A stretch of DNA of 64,000 nucleotides. It comes from CAVOOW01 sp963697675. GTDB lineage: Bacteria; Actinomycetota; Actinomycetes; JACCUZ01. The position numbers and the translations under genes were made by a program. The notes under the pieces were generated by a model. The model made no database searches. It worked only from the letters and a program-made list of their open reading frames with translations, and had not been told where the DNA came from. Every line of letters begins with the position of its first letter. Position 1 is the first letter of the stretch. Shown here piece by piece: positions 26,832-35,084 of the stretch. The stretch spans positions 248,001-312,000 of the forward strand of contig CAVOOW010000006.1 in the NCBI GenBank assembly GCA_963697675.1. Direction: 5' to 3'.

Positions 26832-26838
26832 TGAGGAC

Positions 26839-27744
26839 ATGCGGATCTTCTTCACCGGGGGCAGCGGCAAGGCCGGCAGACACGTCGTAATGCACCTAGC
26901 CGAGCAGGGTCACCAGGTCACTAACGCCGACGTCGTCCCACTGAGGCACCCGGACGTAGCTGACCTAAGGATCGACCTCACCGACATCGGGGAGACATAC
27001 TCGGCGCTGGCAGGGCTGGCGAGGATGGAGGAACTGGACCTGGCGCAGAAGCCCGCGTACGACGCTGTCGTGCACTTTGCCGCTGTGCCGGCGATCCTGC
27101 TCGCGTCCGACGCTAGGACTTACGCGACGAACGTGCTCAGTACCTACAACGTTCTCGAGGCCGCGACACGACTGGGCGTCCGCAAGATTGTGTCCGCGTC
27201 ATCGGAGACGACCTACGGGATCTGCTTCGCGCAGGGCGAGCGACGACCGCAGTACTTGCCGGTGGACGAGGACCACCCGACGGTCCCAGAGGACTCCTAT
27301 GCGATGTCGAAGGTCGCGGGTGAGGTGACGGCGCGCTCCTTCCATGCCCGCACCGGCGCTGACGTCTACGTCTTGCGGATCAACAACGTCATCGAGCCGC
27401 ACGAGTACGCCGCGATGTTCCCGGACTTCCTCGCCGACCCGTCGCTGCGGCGCCGCAACGTCTTCGCCTACATCGACACCCGAGACCTCGCCCAGATGGT
27501 GCAACGCTGCCTGGAAGTCGACGGGCTGGGTTATCAGGTCTTCAACGTCGCTAACGCGGACATGTCCGTCGCTGCGACGACCCAGGAGGTTCGGGACCGC
27601 TTCTACGACGGGGTTCCGCTGCGTCGGAAGATGGGGCGCGACGAGACGTTCTACTCCATCGACAAGGCCCGCGAGCTCCTCGGCTACGCGCCGCAGCACT
27701 CTTGGCGTGACCTCGTGACGGATCCTGGAGGGGGGACCTCCTGA
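26839..27744 (+). CDS. NAD-dependent epimerase/dehydratase (extended SDR)
   Basis: 301 residues from ATG 26839. The Rossmann motif is FFTGGSGKAGRHVVMHL, the catalytic Tyr and Lys are in SYAMSKVAGE with Ser in IVSASSETTYG, and VVHFAAVPAILL is the usual third strand. The C-terminal substrate region is short. Homologues act on nucleotide sugars or other sugar derivatives; the substrate cannot be told. Single gene, 8 bases after the RTX remnant. Confidence 0.88.
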   Translation: MRIFFTGGSGKAGRHVVMHLAEQGHQVTNADVVPLRHPDVADLRIDLTDIGETYSALAGLARMEELDLAQKPAYDAVVHFAAVPAILLASDARTYATNVLSTYNVLEAATRLGVRKIVSASSETTYGICFAQGERRPQYLPVDEDHPTVPEDSYAMSKVAGEVTARSFHARTGADVYVLRINNVIEPHEYAAMFPDFLADPSLRRRNVFAYIDTRDLAQMVQRCLEVDGLGYQVFNVANADMSVAATTQEVRDRFYDGVPLRRKMGRDETFYSIDKARELLGYAPQHSWRDLVTDPGGGTS

Positions 27745-27833
27745 CGGACGCGCATCGACACCTCCGCTCGGCGTCTGGACGCGGCCGAGGACGGTGCGGG
27801 GCGGCTCGACGCACCTCACTGGTTCGGCGGCGC

Positions 27834-28136
27834 TCAGCCACGCTGCATCTCCCACGCTAGGTGGATCGCAGTGCGCACCGCGCGAGGCTGTGCCCGATCG
27901 AGATAGGCCTCGACCTTGTGATGCGCCTCCATGTGAGCGGGCACGCCGAAGCTTTCCGGGTAGCTCTCGAGCAGCGACTCTCGCTTGCTAAGAGGGACTC
28001 GAATCACCAGCGTGTTCCGGTCATGTAGGCGCACGACCAAACGGTCATGGACATACCATCCCGGACGCGACTCAGTTCCCTTTCGCTTGACCCTCGGCAA
28101 GGACTCCGCGTACCGACCTACCTCCTCGAGGGTCAT
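27834..28136 (-). CDS. MmcQ/YjbR-family protein
   Basis: 100 residues starting MTLEEVGRYAESLP. The CyaY-like MmcQ/YjbR fold is indicated by VKRKGTESRPGWYVHDRLVV, the VRLHDRNTLVIRVPLSKRES segment and a conserved C-terminal helix (AVRTAIHLAWEMQ). Possible DNA-binding-like fold, function unknown. An upstream in-frame ATG at 28193 would add residues not seen in the family. No clear Shine-Dalgarno sequence. Confidence 0.7.
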   Translation of the reverse strand: MTLEEVGRYAESLPRVKRKGTESRPGWYVHDRLVVRLHDRNTLVIRVPLSKRESLLESYPESFGVPAHMEAHHKVEAYLDRAQPRAVRTAIHLAWEMQRG

Positions 28137-28332
28137 CTGCGAAGCGTAGGCGCGGTAACACCCAGCGAGCCATACGTGCGAGTTTGCGTCCATCCGCCAT
28201 GAGCGTGCTTTGGCCCCACCCGGCAATACCAGTCCTCGCCCGTCTAGTCATACGCCGTGCCGGTGCTCGGGGGCGCATTTGCGCACCGGGCGCCTTACCG
28301 TGCTTGCTCCGTGATGCCTGTGTCCCGGTCAC

Positions 28333-28782
28333 TCATGTGCCACGAGAGCCTTGGGGGCTGGCGGCGATTTCCCCGACGACGGCGACCGGTCGATGGAAGG
28401 CGCGACTGATCCTGCCCGGCAGGTCGCGTCTCAGCCACCTAGACAGCGCCGGCGGGAGCGTCGAGACGATCACCTCGTCGGCGTCGAAGCGACCGAGGGC
28501 CAGGCGTACCGCCTCGAACGGGTCCGGGTCGCCGACCACCCCGTCGGCTTCAGCGCCGAGCGCGCGGATGTTGTCGATGGAGTGATTGAGTCGCTGCTGG
28601 GCGACCGCATTGGCGCGGTCCTGCGGGGATGGCCCCGCCGTGTATCCAACCTGGTCGTGCAGCGGGGTTGCGGGCGCGACGACGAAGAAGATGGACTCCT
28701 CCGCGTCTATCAGCCCCTTCACGCTGTCGGCCAACAGCGTGGAGTCGAGGGTCTGGTTGGCCACGATCAGGAAACGACGCAT
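28333..28782 (-). CDS. Universal-stress-like small protein downstream of ArsR fusion
   Basis: 149 residues from ATG 28782, preceded by GGACGGAG. It has the alternating alpha/beta pattern RFLIVANQTLDSTLLADSVK, FFVVAPATPLHD, ALGAEADGVVGDPDPFEAVR and DEVIVSTLPPALSRWLRRDL. These motifs are typical of a family of actinobacterial USP-like proteins of unknown role. It follows the ArsR-phosphatase fusion gene within about 13 bases, so the two are co-transcribed. Confidence 0.72.
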   Translation of the reverse strand: MRRFLIVANQTLDSTLLADSVKGLIDAEESIFFVVAPATPLHDQVGYTAGPSPQDRANAVAQQRLNHSIDNIRALGAEADGVVGDPDPFEAVRLALGRFDADEVIVSTLPPALSRWLRRDLPGRISRAFHRPVAVVGEIAASPQGSRGT

Positions 28783-28795
28783 GGGTACTCCGTCC

Positions 28796-29470
28796 TCAGC
28801 CATTCACGAGCATCGGTGCGAGGTCATCAACTCGCTGGGCCAGAGATTCAAACGCTCGATCGAAGGCAACGTCGGTGCCGACCCGCACCGGGTCGGGGAT
28901 GGACCAGTGCATCTCGCCGCGCGTCCGGAGCTCTTCGTGGGCGAGGTCGCACACGGTGATGATGAGATCGCCGGGCTGGAAGACCTGTTCGATCGCCCGT
29001 GGGGCGACGCGGCGCATCCGCAGCTGATGCCGCTCGGCGGTCGTCAATGCGCGCGGGTCGATGCGCGACGAAGGATGGGTGCCGGCGGACGCGACGGGGA
29101 CACTGCTGGCGCGCCGCCACAAGGCGGCCGCCAGGTGTGATCGAGCGGTGTTGGCGGTGCAGACGAAAAGCACACGCGGCACGATGCGCGATGTCTCAGG
29201 CGTCAGCTCCGCGAGCACCTCACGAGCCAGCCGTACGTAGCTGCGTCGGCGGTCGCCCTCGGACCGTGTCCGCCGCACGAGGCCTCGGGACTCGAGCAGG
29301 TTCAGGTGATGAGCGAGAAGGTTGGAGGGCATCTCGAGGGCATCGGCAAGCTCGGATGGGGACGCATCCCTGAAAGCGAGCGCATCAACGATCCGGAGGC
29401 GACCGGTATCACCGAGCGCCGCATGCAGCGATGCGCGGCGTTCGAGTGCGGCCGTTATCTCAGTGTTCAT
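28796..29470 (-). CDS. ArsR repressor fused to low-molecular-weight phosphatase/arsenate-reductase domain
   Basis: 224 residues from ATG 29470. Residues 1-80 are an ArsR winged helix (LRIVDALAFRDASPSELADA, LLAHHLNLLESRGLVRRTRS). Residues 90-220 are a low-molecular-weight PTP/ArsC fold with the C(X)5R loop in FVCTANTARSHLAAALW and the DP motif in HWSIPDP. Such fusions are known in actinobacterial arsenic resistance loci. The protein could both sense and reduce arsenate, or be a regulator with a phosphatase-like sensor. It is divergent from a flavoprotein and shares a short palindrome with it. Confidence 0.88.
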   Translation of the reverse strand: MNTEITAALERRASLHAALGDTGRLRIVDALAFRDASPSELADALEMPSNLLAHHLNLLESRGLVRRTRSEGDRRRSYVRLAREVLAELTPETSRIVPRVLFVCTANTARSHLAAALWRRASSVPVASAGTHPSSRIDPRALTTAERHQLRMRRVAPRAIEQVFQPGDLIITVCDLAHEELRTRGEMHWSIPDPVRVGTDVAFDRAFESLAQRVDDLAPMLVNG

Positions 29471-29473
29471 TGC

Positions 29474-29489
29474 CTCAATGTTGACTGAG
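29474..29489. promoter_or_regulatory. Possible ArsR operator
   Basis: CTCAATGTTGACTGAG is an imperfect inverted repeat (CTCAAT against ACTGAG, 5 of 6) located 4 bases before the start of the ArsR fusion and about 65 bases before the divergent flavoprotein gene. Placement fits autoregulation. Confidence 0.45.
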
Positions 29490-29553
29490 TATCCTGTCTG
29501 CGTCAAGGATGCACTCGAACCGTGCTCGCTGAGCCGAATAAGAGGACGCGCCC

Positions 29554-31035
29554 ATGAACCTCGTCGTGATCGGCGGCAGTGACGCCGGCATCTCGGCCGC
29601 TCTCCGGTCGCGCGAACTCGACCCTGCCATCGACGTGACGGTGGTCGTGGCCGATGCGTATCCGAACTTCTCCATTTGCGGCATCCCGTACTACGTCTCG
29701 GGCGAGGTCGGGCACTGGAGGAACCTGGCGCATCGGAGTAAGGCCGATCTGCAGGCAACCGGCATGAAGCTTCGCCTGAATACAACGGCGACCGAGATCG
29801 ACACCGAACGCCGCCGCATCCTTCTGCGGGAGCGGGACGGCAGCACCTCGAGCCTGGACTACGACGAACTTGTGGTCGGCACCGGAGCAACACCGGTTCG
29901 ACCCGCCATCGCCGGCTTGGACGAACTAGGCCAGAAGGATGGCCTGCACCTACTGCATACGATGGGAGACACACACGCGCTGATCACAACCCTAGATGCG
30001 TCCGACGTGCCAGGCCACGCGCTGATCGTAGGTGCCGGCTACGTGGGCCTGGAAATGGCCGAGGCACTCACCGCCCGGGGTGGCCTGGTGACCCAGGTCG
30101 AGATGCTCCCCGAAGTGCTGCCGACAGTGGACCCGGAACTAGGTGCGATCGTGCGGGGCGAGCTGACCCGTCACGGCGTCGCCGTCCACACCGCCACGAC
30201 CGTGACCGGCATCCACCCGGGCAAGCATGGGCGATCTTGCCTGCGCGTGTCAGCCGATGGACCAGACGGTGACTTGGCGTGGGAGGTCGATGTGGTCCTG
30301 GTCGTGGTCGGTGTCCGCCCCGAGACCCGGTTGCTCCTGGACGCTGGCGCCCAGCCAGGACCAAGGGGTGCCATCGTCGTCGACGACTCCATGGCCACGG
30401 GACTGCCGCACGTCTGGGCCGCCGGCGACTGCGTCGCAACCCATCACCGCCTGCTTGGTCTCAGCTACCTGCCACTCGGAACGACGGCACACAAGCAGGG
30501 GCGGATTGCCGGGGAGAACGCGCTCGGAGGCGATGCACGATTCGCCGGCAGCCTGGGCACTCAGGTGGTGAAGGTCTTCGACCTCGTTGCAGCGCGCACC
30601 GGACTGCGGAACCACGAAGCCCTCCAGGTCGGGTTCAGCGCCGCCACCAGCCTGAGCAAGGCGAACGATCACAAGGCCTACTACCCCGGCGCGCAGCCCA
30701 TCACGATGAGCGTTACCGGCGACATCGACACAGGGCGACTTCTCGGCGCACAGCTTGTCGGGGCACGGGGCACCGAGACCGCCAAGCGGGTAGACACGTT
30801 CGCCGCCGCCCTGTTCCACGGGATGACCGTGGACGCCATCAACGAACTCGACCTGTCCTACACACCCCCACTCGGGTCGCCATGGGACGCGGTGCAGCTC
30901 GCCGCGCAGCAGTGGGTCAGCGAACATCAGCCTGCGGCAACACCAAGGCCCGATCCAAACGGGGAGCCGCGCACGAAACAGCGCCAGACCCCCAGGACAC
31001 CGAACCGACCCATCAGCACCCCGCGCCAAGGCTGA
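29554..31035 (+). CDS. FAD-dependent pyridine nucleotide oxidoreductase, CoA-disulfide-reductase-like
   Basis: 493 residues. The FAD motif is VVIGGSDAGISAALRSREL. The single active-site Cys lies in NFSICGIPYYVSGEV, as in the CoADR/NADH-oxidase branch with one catalytic Cys rather than a CXXC pair. The NAD(P) motif is ALIVGAGYVGLEMAEALTAR and the second FAD motif VWAAGDCVATHH. It has the usual dimerisation domain and an extra Pro/Arg/Thr-rich tail of about 35 residues. Divergent from the ArsR-phosphatase fusion; a role in thiol or metalloid redox chemistry is inferred from that context. Confidence 0.87.
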   Translation: MNLVVIGGSDAGISAALRSRELDPAIDVTVVVADAYPNFSICGIPYYVSGEVGHWRNLAHRSKADLQATGMKLRLNTTATEIDTERRRILLRERDGSTSSLDYDELVVGTGATPVRPAIAGLDELGQKDGLHLLHTMGDTHALITTLDASDVPGHALIVGAGYVGLEMAEALTARGGLVTQVEMLPEVLPTVDPELGAIVRGELTRHGVAVHTATTVTGIHPGKHGRSCLRVSADGPDGDLAWEVDVVLVVVGVRPETRLLLDAGAQPGPRGAIVVDDSMATGLPHVWAAGDCVATHHRLLGLSYLPLGTTAHKQGRIAGENALGGDARFAGSLGTQVVKVFDLVAARTGLRNHEALQVGFSAATSLSKANDHKAYYPGAQPITMSVTGDIDTGRLLGAQLVGARGTETAKRVDTFAAALFHGMTVDAINELDLSYTPPLGSPWDAVQLAAQQWVSEHQPAATPRPDPNGEPRTKQRQTPRTPNRPISTPRQG

Positions 31036-31090
31036 GGCCGGGCCTCGAATAGTGCCGGATCCGTTCGCCGACCGGCACCACATGGCAGGG

Positions 31091-31202
31091 AACAGAACCG
31101 TCACTATCCGATGCTCGACAACATCTTCTTCTGCGGCTGGTCGACGTACCGTTGATCCCCTCGACGCACCATCAACGACATGCCGCGACAGCCACCGACT
31201 CG
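31091..31202 (+). repeat. Dispersed repeat A, copy 1
   Basis: Starts AACAGAACCGTCACTATCCG and includes CATCTTCTTCTGCGGCTGG. The first 60 bases match 44060-44119 at about 50 positions, and the whole unit is present in inverted orientation at 34721-34813. It lies between the flavoprotein gene and a broken TetR gene. Confidence 0.8.
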
Positions 31203-31297
31203 AAAGTTGCTGGAAGCAGCCGAATCAGCTGCCTTTCTTGCTGCTAGGTGGACCGATCGCCCTACAGATATTTCGACTAAGACAGCCAGCAGCCAGG

Positions 31298-31883
31298 CTA
31301 CGCCACTTGGCGGGCGATTTCGTGTGCGATGAAGGCATCGGCGGCGCGGTCGACCACGCGCTTCCATCTATCGCCGCCTGGGTCGTTGCTTACTTGCTGA
31401 TTGGCGAGGCCGATCAATAAGGCGGTCCACACGTCAAGAGCGGCGGGGGTCGTCCGCTCCGGTGTCGGCTAGTCCCAACGCACCCACCCGAAGCACATCC
31501 TGAGAGACCGCGTAAGAGGTCGCTGACGGCGTGAAGCCCGGGATCACCCGTTGGAACATCAGCTGCATCCGCGCGGGATCGCCGACCGTGAAGTCGAAAA
31601 AGTTGTGAGCGTGCGCGCGCAGTTTCTGCACCGGGTCGATCTCAAGCGCAGCGATCGCGGTCGCGGAGGCGAGCAGTTCGCGGTAGCTGGCCTCGAACAT
31701 GGCGTCGTAAATATCGTCCTTGGCCCGGAAGTACACGTAGAGCGACGGCGCCTTCATGCCGACGGAATCGCCTAGGTCGCGAAGCGACCAGCCGGTGAGG
31801 CCTCGGTCGCGTGCCAATACCCACGCGGCGTCAAGGATCTCCTGGCGGGTGGCATGGTGGCGGTTCGTCCGACGGTCGGTCAC
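31298..31883 (-). pseudogene. TetR-family regulator with C-terminal frameshift
   Basis: From GTG 31883 the frame encodes a good TetR HTH (RQEILDAAWVLARDRGLTGW, LGDSVGMKAPSLYVYFRAKD) and most of the C-terminal domain, then stops at 31434. The neighbouring frame continues the family's C-terminus without a gap: ALDVWTALLIGLANQQVSND, then PGGDRWKRVVDRAADAF, to a TAG at 31298. One indel near 31440 therefore breaks a protein of about 194 residues. It is divergent from the equally broken mycothiol-type isomerase gene, and in intact loci the pair is usually regulator and target. Confidence 0.8.
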
Positions 31884-32597
31884 GGACAGTTGCCACCGCT
31901 GCGTACGAGCAACTGCTCGGTTTGCTCGAGACGCTGCCGCCGGATGACTGGAATGCGCCGACCGAGTGCCCCGGATGCAGCGTCGGCGCCATGGTGGGCC
32001 ACCTGATCGGAGCGGCAAAGGCCAATGCGTCGGTACGTGAAAATCTTCGCCAGATGTGGTGGGGCCGGAAGCATCGCGCCGACTTCGACGGGAACGACCT
32101 GGACGCCATGAACGCATTGCAGGTGGCTGACCATGCCGACTTGGCAGCGAACGACGGCTCGCGCTGCTCAAGTCGCTGGCGCCGGCCGCAGTGCGCGGGC
32201 GCATAGCCACACCACGGCCGCTACGGGCTGTCACCCTCCCGAGTACGCCTGGCGGATCGACCGCCCGGGCATGCCCACGAAGGGCAACGTCGGTCAGCTC
32301 ATGGATTTGCTCTACACCCGCGACGTCTGGTTACACACGATCGACATCGCCCGGGCGACCGGGCGAGAGCCGGACGTGAACGCGGTGTTCAACGCACGCA
32401 TCGTCGCAGACGTGGTCGCCGAGTGGGGCCGACGTCACGGACAGCCGGTTGCGCTCACGCTGACCGGTCCTTCCGGCGGCGTATTTCACCAGGGACCGGA
32501 CGGGTCGGAACTGAACTACGACGCTGTCGATTTCTGCAGGATCTTGTCAGGCCGTGAGGACGCCTCCGGGCTGTTGCAGCGCCGGGTCTTCTTCTAG
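31850..32597 (+). pseudogene. Maleylpyruvate isomerase/DinB-like mycothiol-family protein, broken
   Basis: Three frames must be joined. The first reads TAAYEQLLGLLETLPPDDWN and CPGCSVGAMVGHLIGAAKAN. The second reads LLKSLAPAAVRGRIATPRPL near 32165-32240. The third, from about 32240, reads PTKGNVGQLMDLLYTRDVWL and HTIDIARATGREPD and ends at 32597. Together they match the actinobacterial mycothiol-dependent maleylpyruvate isomerase-like family (TIGR03083 type), with the metal-binding His pair in GHLIG and LHTIDIA. The 5' end overlaps the divergent TetR gene and no good start codon remains. Confidence 0.72.
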
Positions 32598-33271
32598 CCG
32601 GTGACACTCGGCGATCTCCCTGGGTTGACTGAATCGTGCTGAGGCCTCCGCAGCGCTCACTCCGTTGATCCGCTTACTGGCGGCCAGTTGCGCGAAATGG
32701 TCAGCGGGCGATCCAAGTCATCGCCGTGGTTAGCGGCTCAAGGGGGGTGGCTCTCGCGTGTCGATACCGAGCGGCGGCGGTCGCATCAACGCCTGCTATG
32801 CCGTGAATGGCGGAGCGCGCTGCGCGTGATCCACAAAGCGAAGGGCAGAACTGCACCGCAGCCAGAAAGCGTTAGAGTGGCGCCAGCCGCTCTACGGCCG
32901 GGCTGCCTGTGGAACGCCGACCTCAACACGGTCACCGTCCTATCCTGCGACCAGCTCACCGCATTCCAACAGCGCTGGCCAACTGGTGGAGCCGCACCGC
33001 GTCGCCATCGGGACCCAGTGGGCCGTCGCGGGGACGACGATGGTCATTCGTGTGCTGGGACTCGCAAGGCCCGTGAGATGTCGCGGTCTTGCAGCGGTTG
33101 TCGGGAACAGGCAGCTCGTTTCGTTCTTGCAAGGACGGATGCGACACCTGCCATCAGCGAGCATCTACCTACGATCGTTCATCCGGCGTTAACCGCTCGG
33201 TAGGGGGCGCTCGACCGTCCGATTGCAATCATGTGAAGGCAACCGATGCTGGCTGACAGGAGGACCGCCCA
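32598..33271. other. Intergenic stretch without recognisable gene
   Basis: No family-like frame on either strand. The only signal is the AGGAGG ribosome-binding site at its right edge, belonging to the MFS gene. Confidence 0.4.
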
Positions 33272-34678
33272 ATGGCAGAAAGTGTCGTCGAGGGACGGCT
33301 CGCCGCCTCGTTGCGGAAGGTGCTGGTGCCGCTGGCTCTGGCGCAGTTCATCTGCAGCTTCGCGGGCTCGAACATGAACGTGATGATCAACGACATCAGC
33401 GAGGATCTGGACACGACAGTCCGCGGCGTTCAGACCGCGATCACCCTGTTCCTGCTTGTGATGGCGGCCTTGATGATCCCCGGTGGCAAGCTGACCGACC
33501 GTTGGGGACGTCAGCGTTGCTTCATGATCGGACTCACCTTGTACGGCATCGGCGCGCTGGTCAGCGCAGTGTCGCCCGGCATCGGCGTGCTCATTCTCGG
33601 CAACTCCATCTTCGAAGGCGTTGGCACCGCTTTGTTGATCCCGCCTGTCTACATCCTTACGACGATGCTCTTCCACGACACCACGTCACGAGCCAAGGCG
33701 TTCGGGATCATCAGCGGGATGGGCGGTGTCGGTGCCGCGGCGGGGCCCCTGCTCGGCGGTCTCATCACCACGGCGATCAGCTGGCGGGCAGCGTTCGTCT
33801 TCCAGGCCCTCGTTGTCGCGATCATCCTCTTCCTCAGCCGCAAGATCCACGACCCCGTCCCACCCGATCCGACCCGGCCCTTCGACACCTTGGGAGCGAT
33901 CCTTTCGGCCGCCGGGCTGGTCTTCCTGGTCACCGGGATCCTCCAGGCGGACAACAACCTCCTGCTCATGACGATCCTCATGGTCGTCGGTGCTTTGTTG
34001 CTGCTGTGGTTCTTCGGCCACATCCGCGCGATGGAGCGCAAGGGCGAGGAGCCGTTGCTGTCTACCAGCCTGTTCCACAACCGAACATCCAACCTCGGCC
34101 TCATCACGCAGAACATCCAGTGGCTGATCCTGATCGGGACCTCGTTCGTCGTCGCGACCTATCTCCAGGTCGTTCGCGGCTACAACGCGATCGAGACAGG
34201 TGTGATCTTCACCGCCGCCACGGTCGGCATCCTCGTCTCGTCCCTCGCTGCTGAGCGACTCGCCAAGAGGCACCCGCAGCGGAGCCTGATCGTGACCGGC
34301 TTCATCGCAACGCTGGGTGGGATCGGCCTCTTGCTTGTCATGGTGAAAGGCTCGCCCGGCGCCTGGGCGTTCGCCCCCGGACTCCTACTCATCGGCCTGG
34401 GAGTCGGCGTGATGCTGACCCCGTCGGTGAACGTGGTCCAGTCGAGCTTCCCCGATGATCGGCAGGGTGAGATCTCCGGCTTGTCGCGCAGTGTGTCCAA
34501 CCTGGGCTCGTCCCTGGGCACGGCAGTCGCCGGTACCATCCTCATCGCTGAGCTCGTCAACTGGTCCTATGGCCTCGCGATGATCGCTCTGGGCGTCACG
34601 GGCGTCGTCGGACTGGTAGCCGCTCTGCTCCTCCCTGCCAAGCCCGTCTCGGGGGCCGCCGGCGGCTCAACGACCTGA
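33272..34678 (+). CDS. MFS transporter, DHA2-like drug exporter
   Basis: 468 residues, preceded by CAGGAGGACCGCCC. Membrane helices alternate throughout, the loop motif GGKLTDRWGRQRCFMIG lies after helix 2, and motif C-like GAAAGPLLGGLI is in helix 5. The number of helices appears to be 12 to 14, as in the EmrB/QacA branch of proton-driven exporters. No regulator is intact nearby. It sits between inverted copies of dispersed repeat A. Confidence 0.87.
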   Translation: MAESVVEGRLAASLRKVLVPLALAQFICSFAGSNMNVMINDISEDLDTTVRGVQTAITLFLLVMAALMIPGGKLTDRWGRQRCFMIGLTLYGIGALVSAVSPGIGVLILGNSIFEGVGTALLIPPVYILTTMLFHDTTSRAKAFGIISGMGGVGAAAGPLLGGLITTAISWRAAFVFQALVVAIILFLSRKIHDPVPPDPTRPFDTLGAILSAAGLVFLVTGILQADNNLLLMTILMVVGALLLLWFFGHIRAMERKGEEPLLSTSLFHNRTSNLGLITQNIQWLILIGTSFVVATYLQVVRGYNAIETGVIFTAATVGILVSSLAAERLAKRHPQRSLIVTGFIATLGGIGLLLVMVKGSPGAWAFAPGLLLIGLGVGVMLTPSVNVVQSSFPDDRQGEISGLSRSVSNLGSSLGTAVAGTILIAELVNWSYGLAMIALGVTGVVGLVAALLLPAKPVSGAAGGSTT

Positions 34679-34720
34679 CCGCATTCAGGCTCAGCGGTCG
34701 CACCCGTGCGGATGCTCTGT

Positions 34721-34813
34721 CGAGTCGGTGGCCGTCACGGCATGTCGTTGATGGTGCGTCGAGCGGATCGGACCGTCGACCAGCGGCACAAAATGATGTT
34801 GCCGAGCATCGGA
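34721..34813 (-). repeat. Dispersed repeat A, copy 2 (inverted)
   Basis: Reverse complement of 31091-31202 over most of its length. Shared blocks include GGCATGTCGTTGATGGTGCG and CGAGCATCGGA. A second, shorter similarity in direct orientation is seen between about 31228-31280 and 34915-34965 (AGCTGCCTTT blocks), suggesting a composite repeat. Confidence 0.75.
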
Positions 34814-35084
34814 ACGACGCCCCCAGAGTCCATCCGGACAACAGCGGCAGAGAACCCCAAGGCACACGTCTCTTTTCTCAATGCATCGACACCTGGCACG
34901 GCAAGCGGGTGAACTAGCTGCCTTTTCTGGCTGCGCGGCAGACAGATCGTCCTGCAAGTACTCCTACTGGGATGGCGAGTCTGCTCGCAATGTCGGGAAG
35001 ATCCTCCGTGGTGTCGCGCTCATCATTCCGGAGCTGCGCTGCGCTGCCGCCATGTGTCTGTGGAGGACCAGCTCGGCCTGCAAA

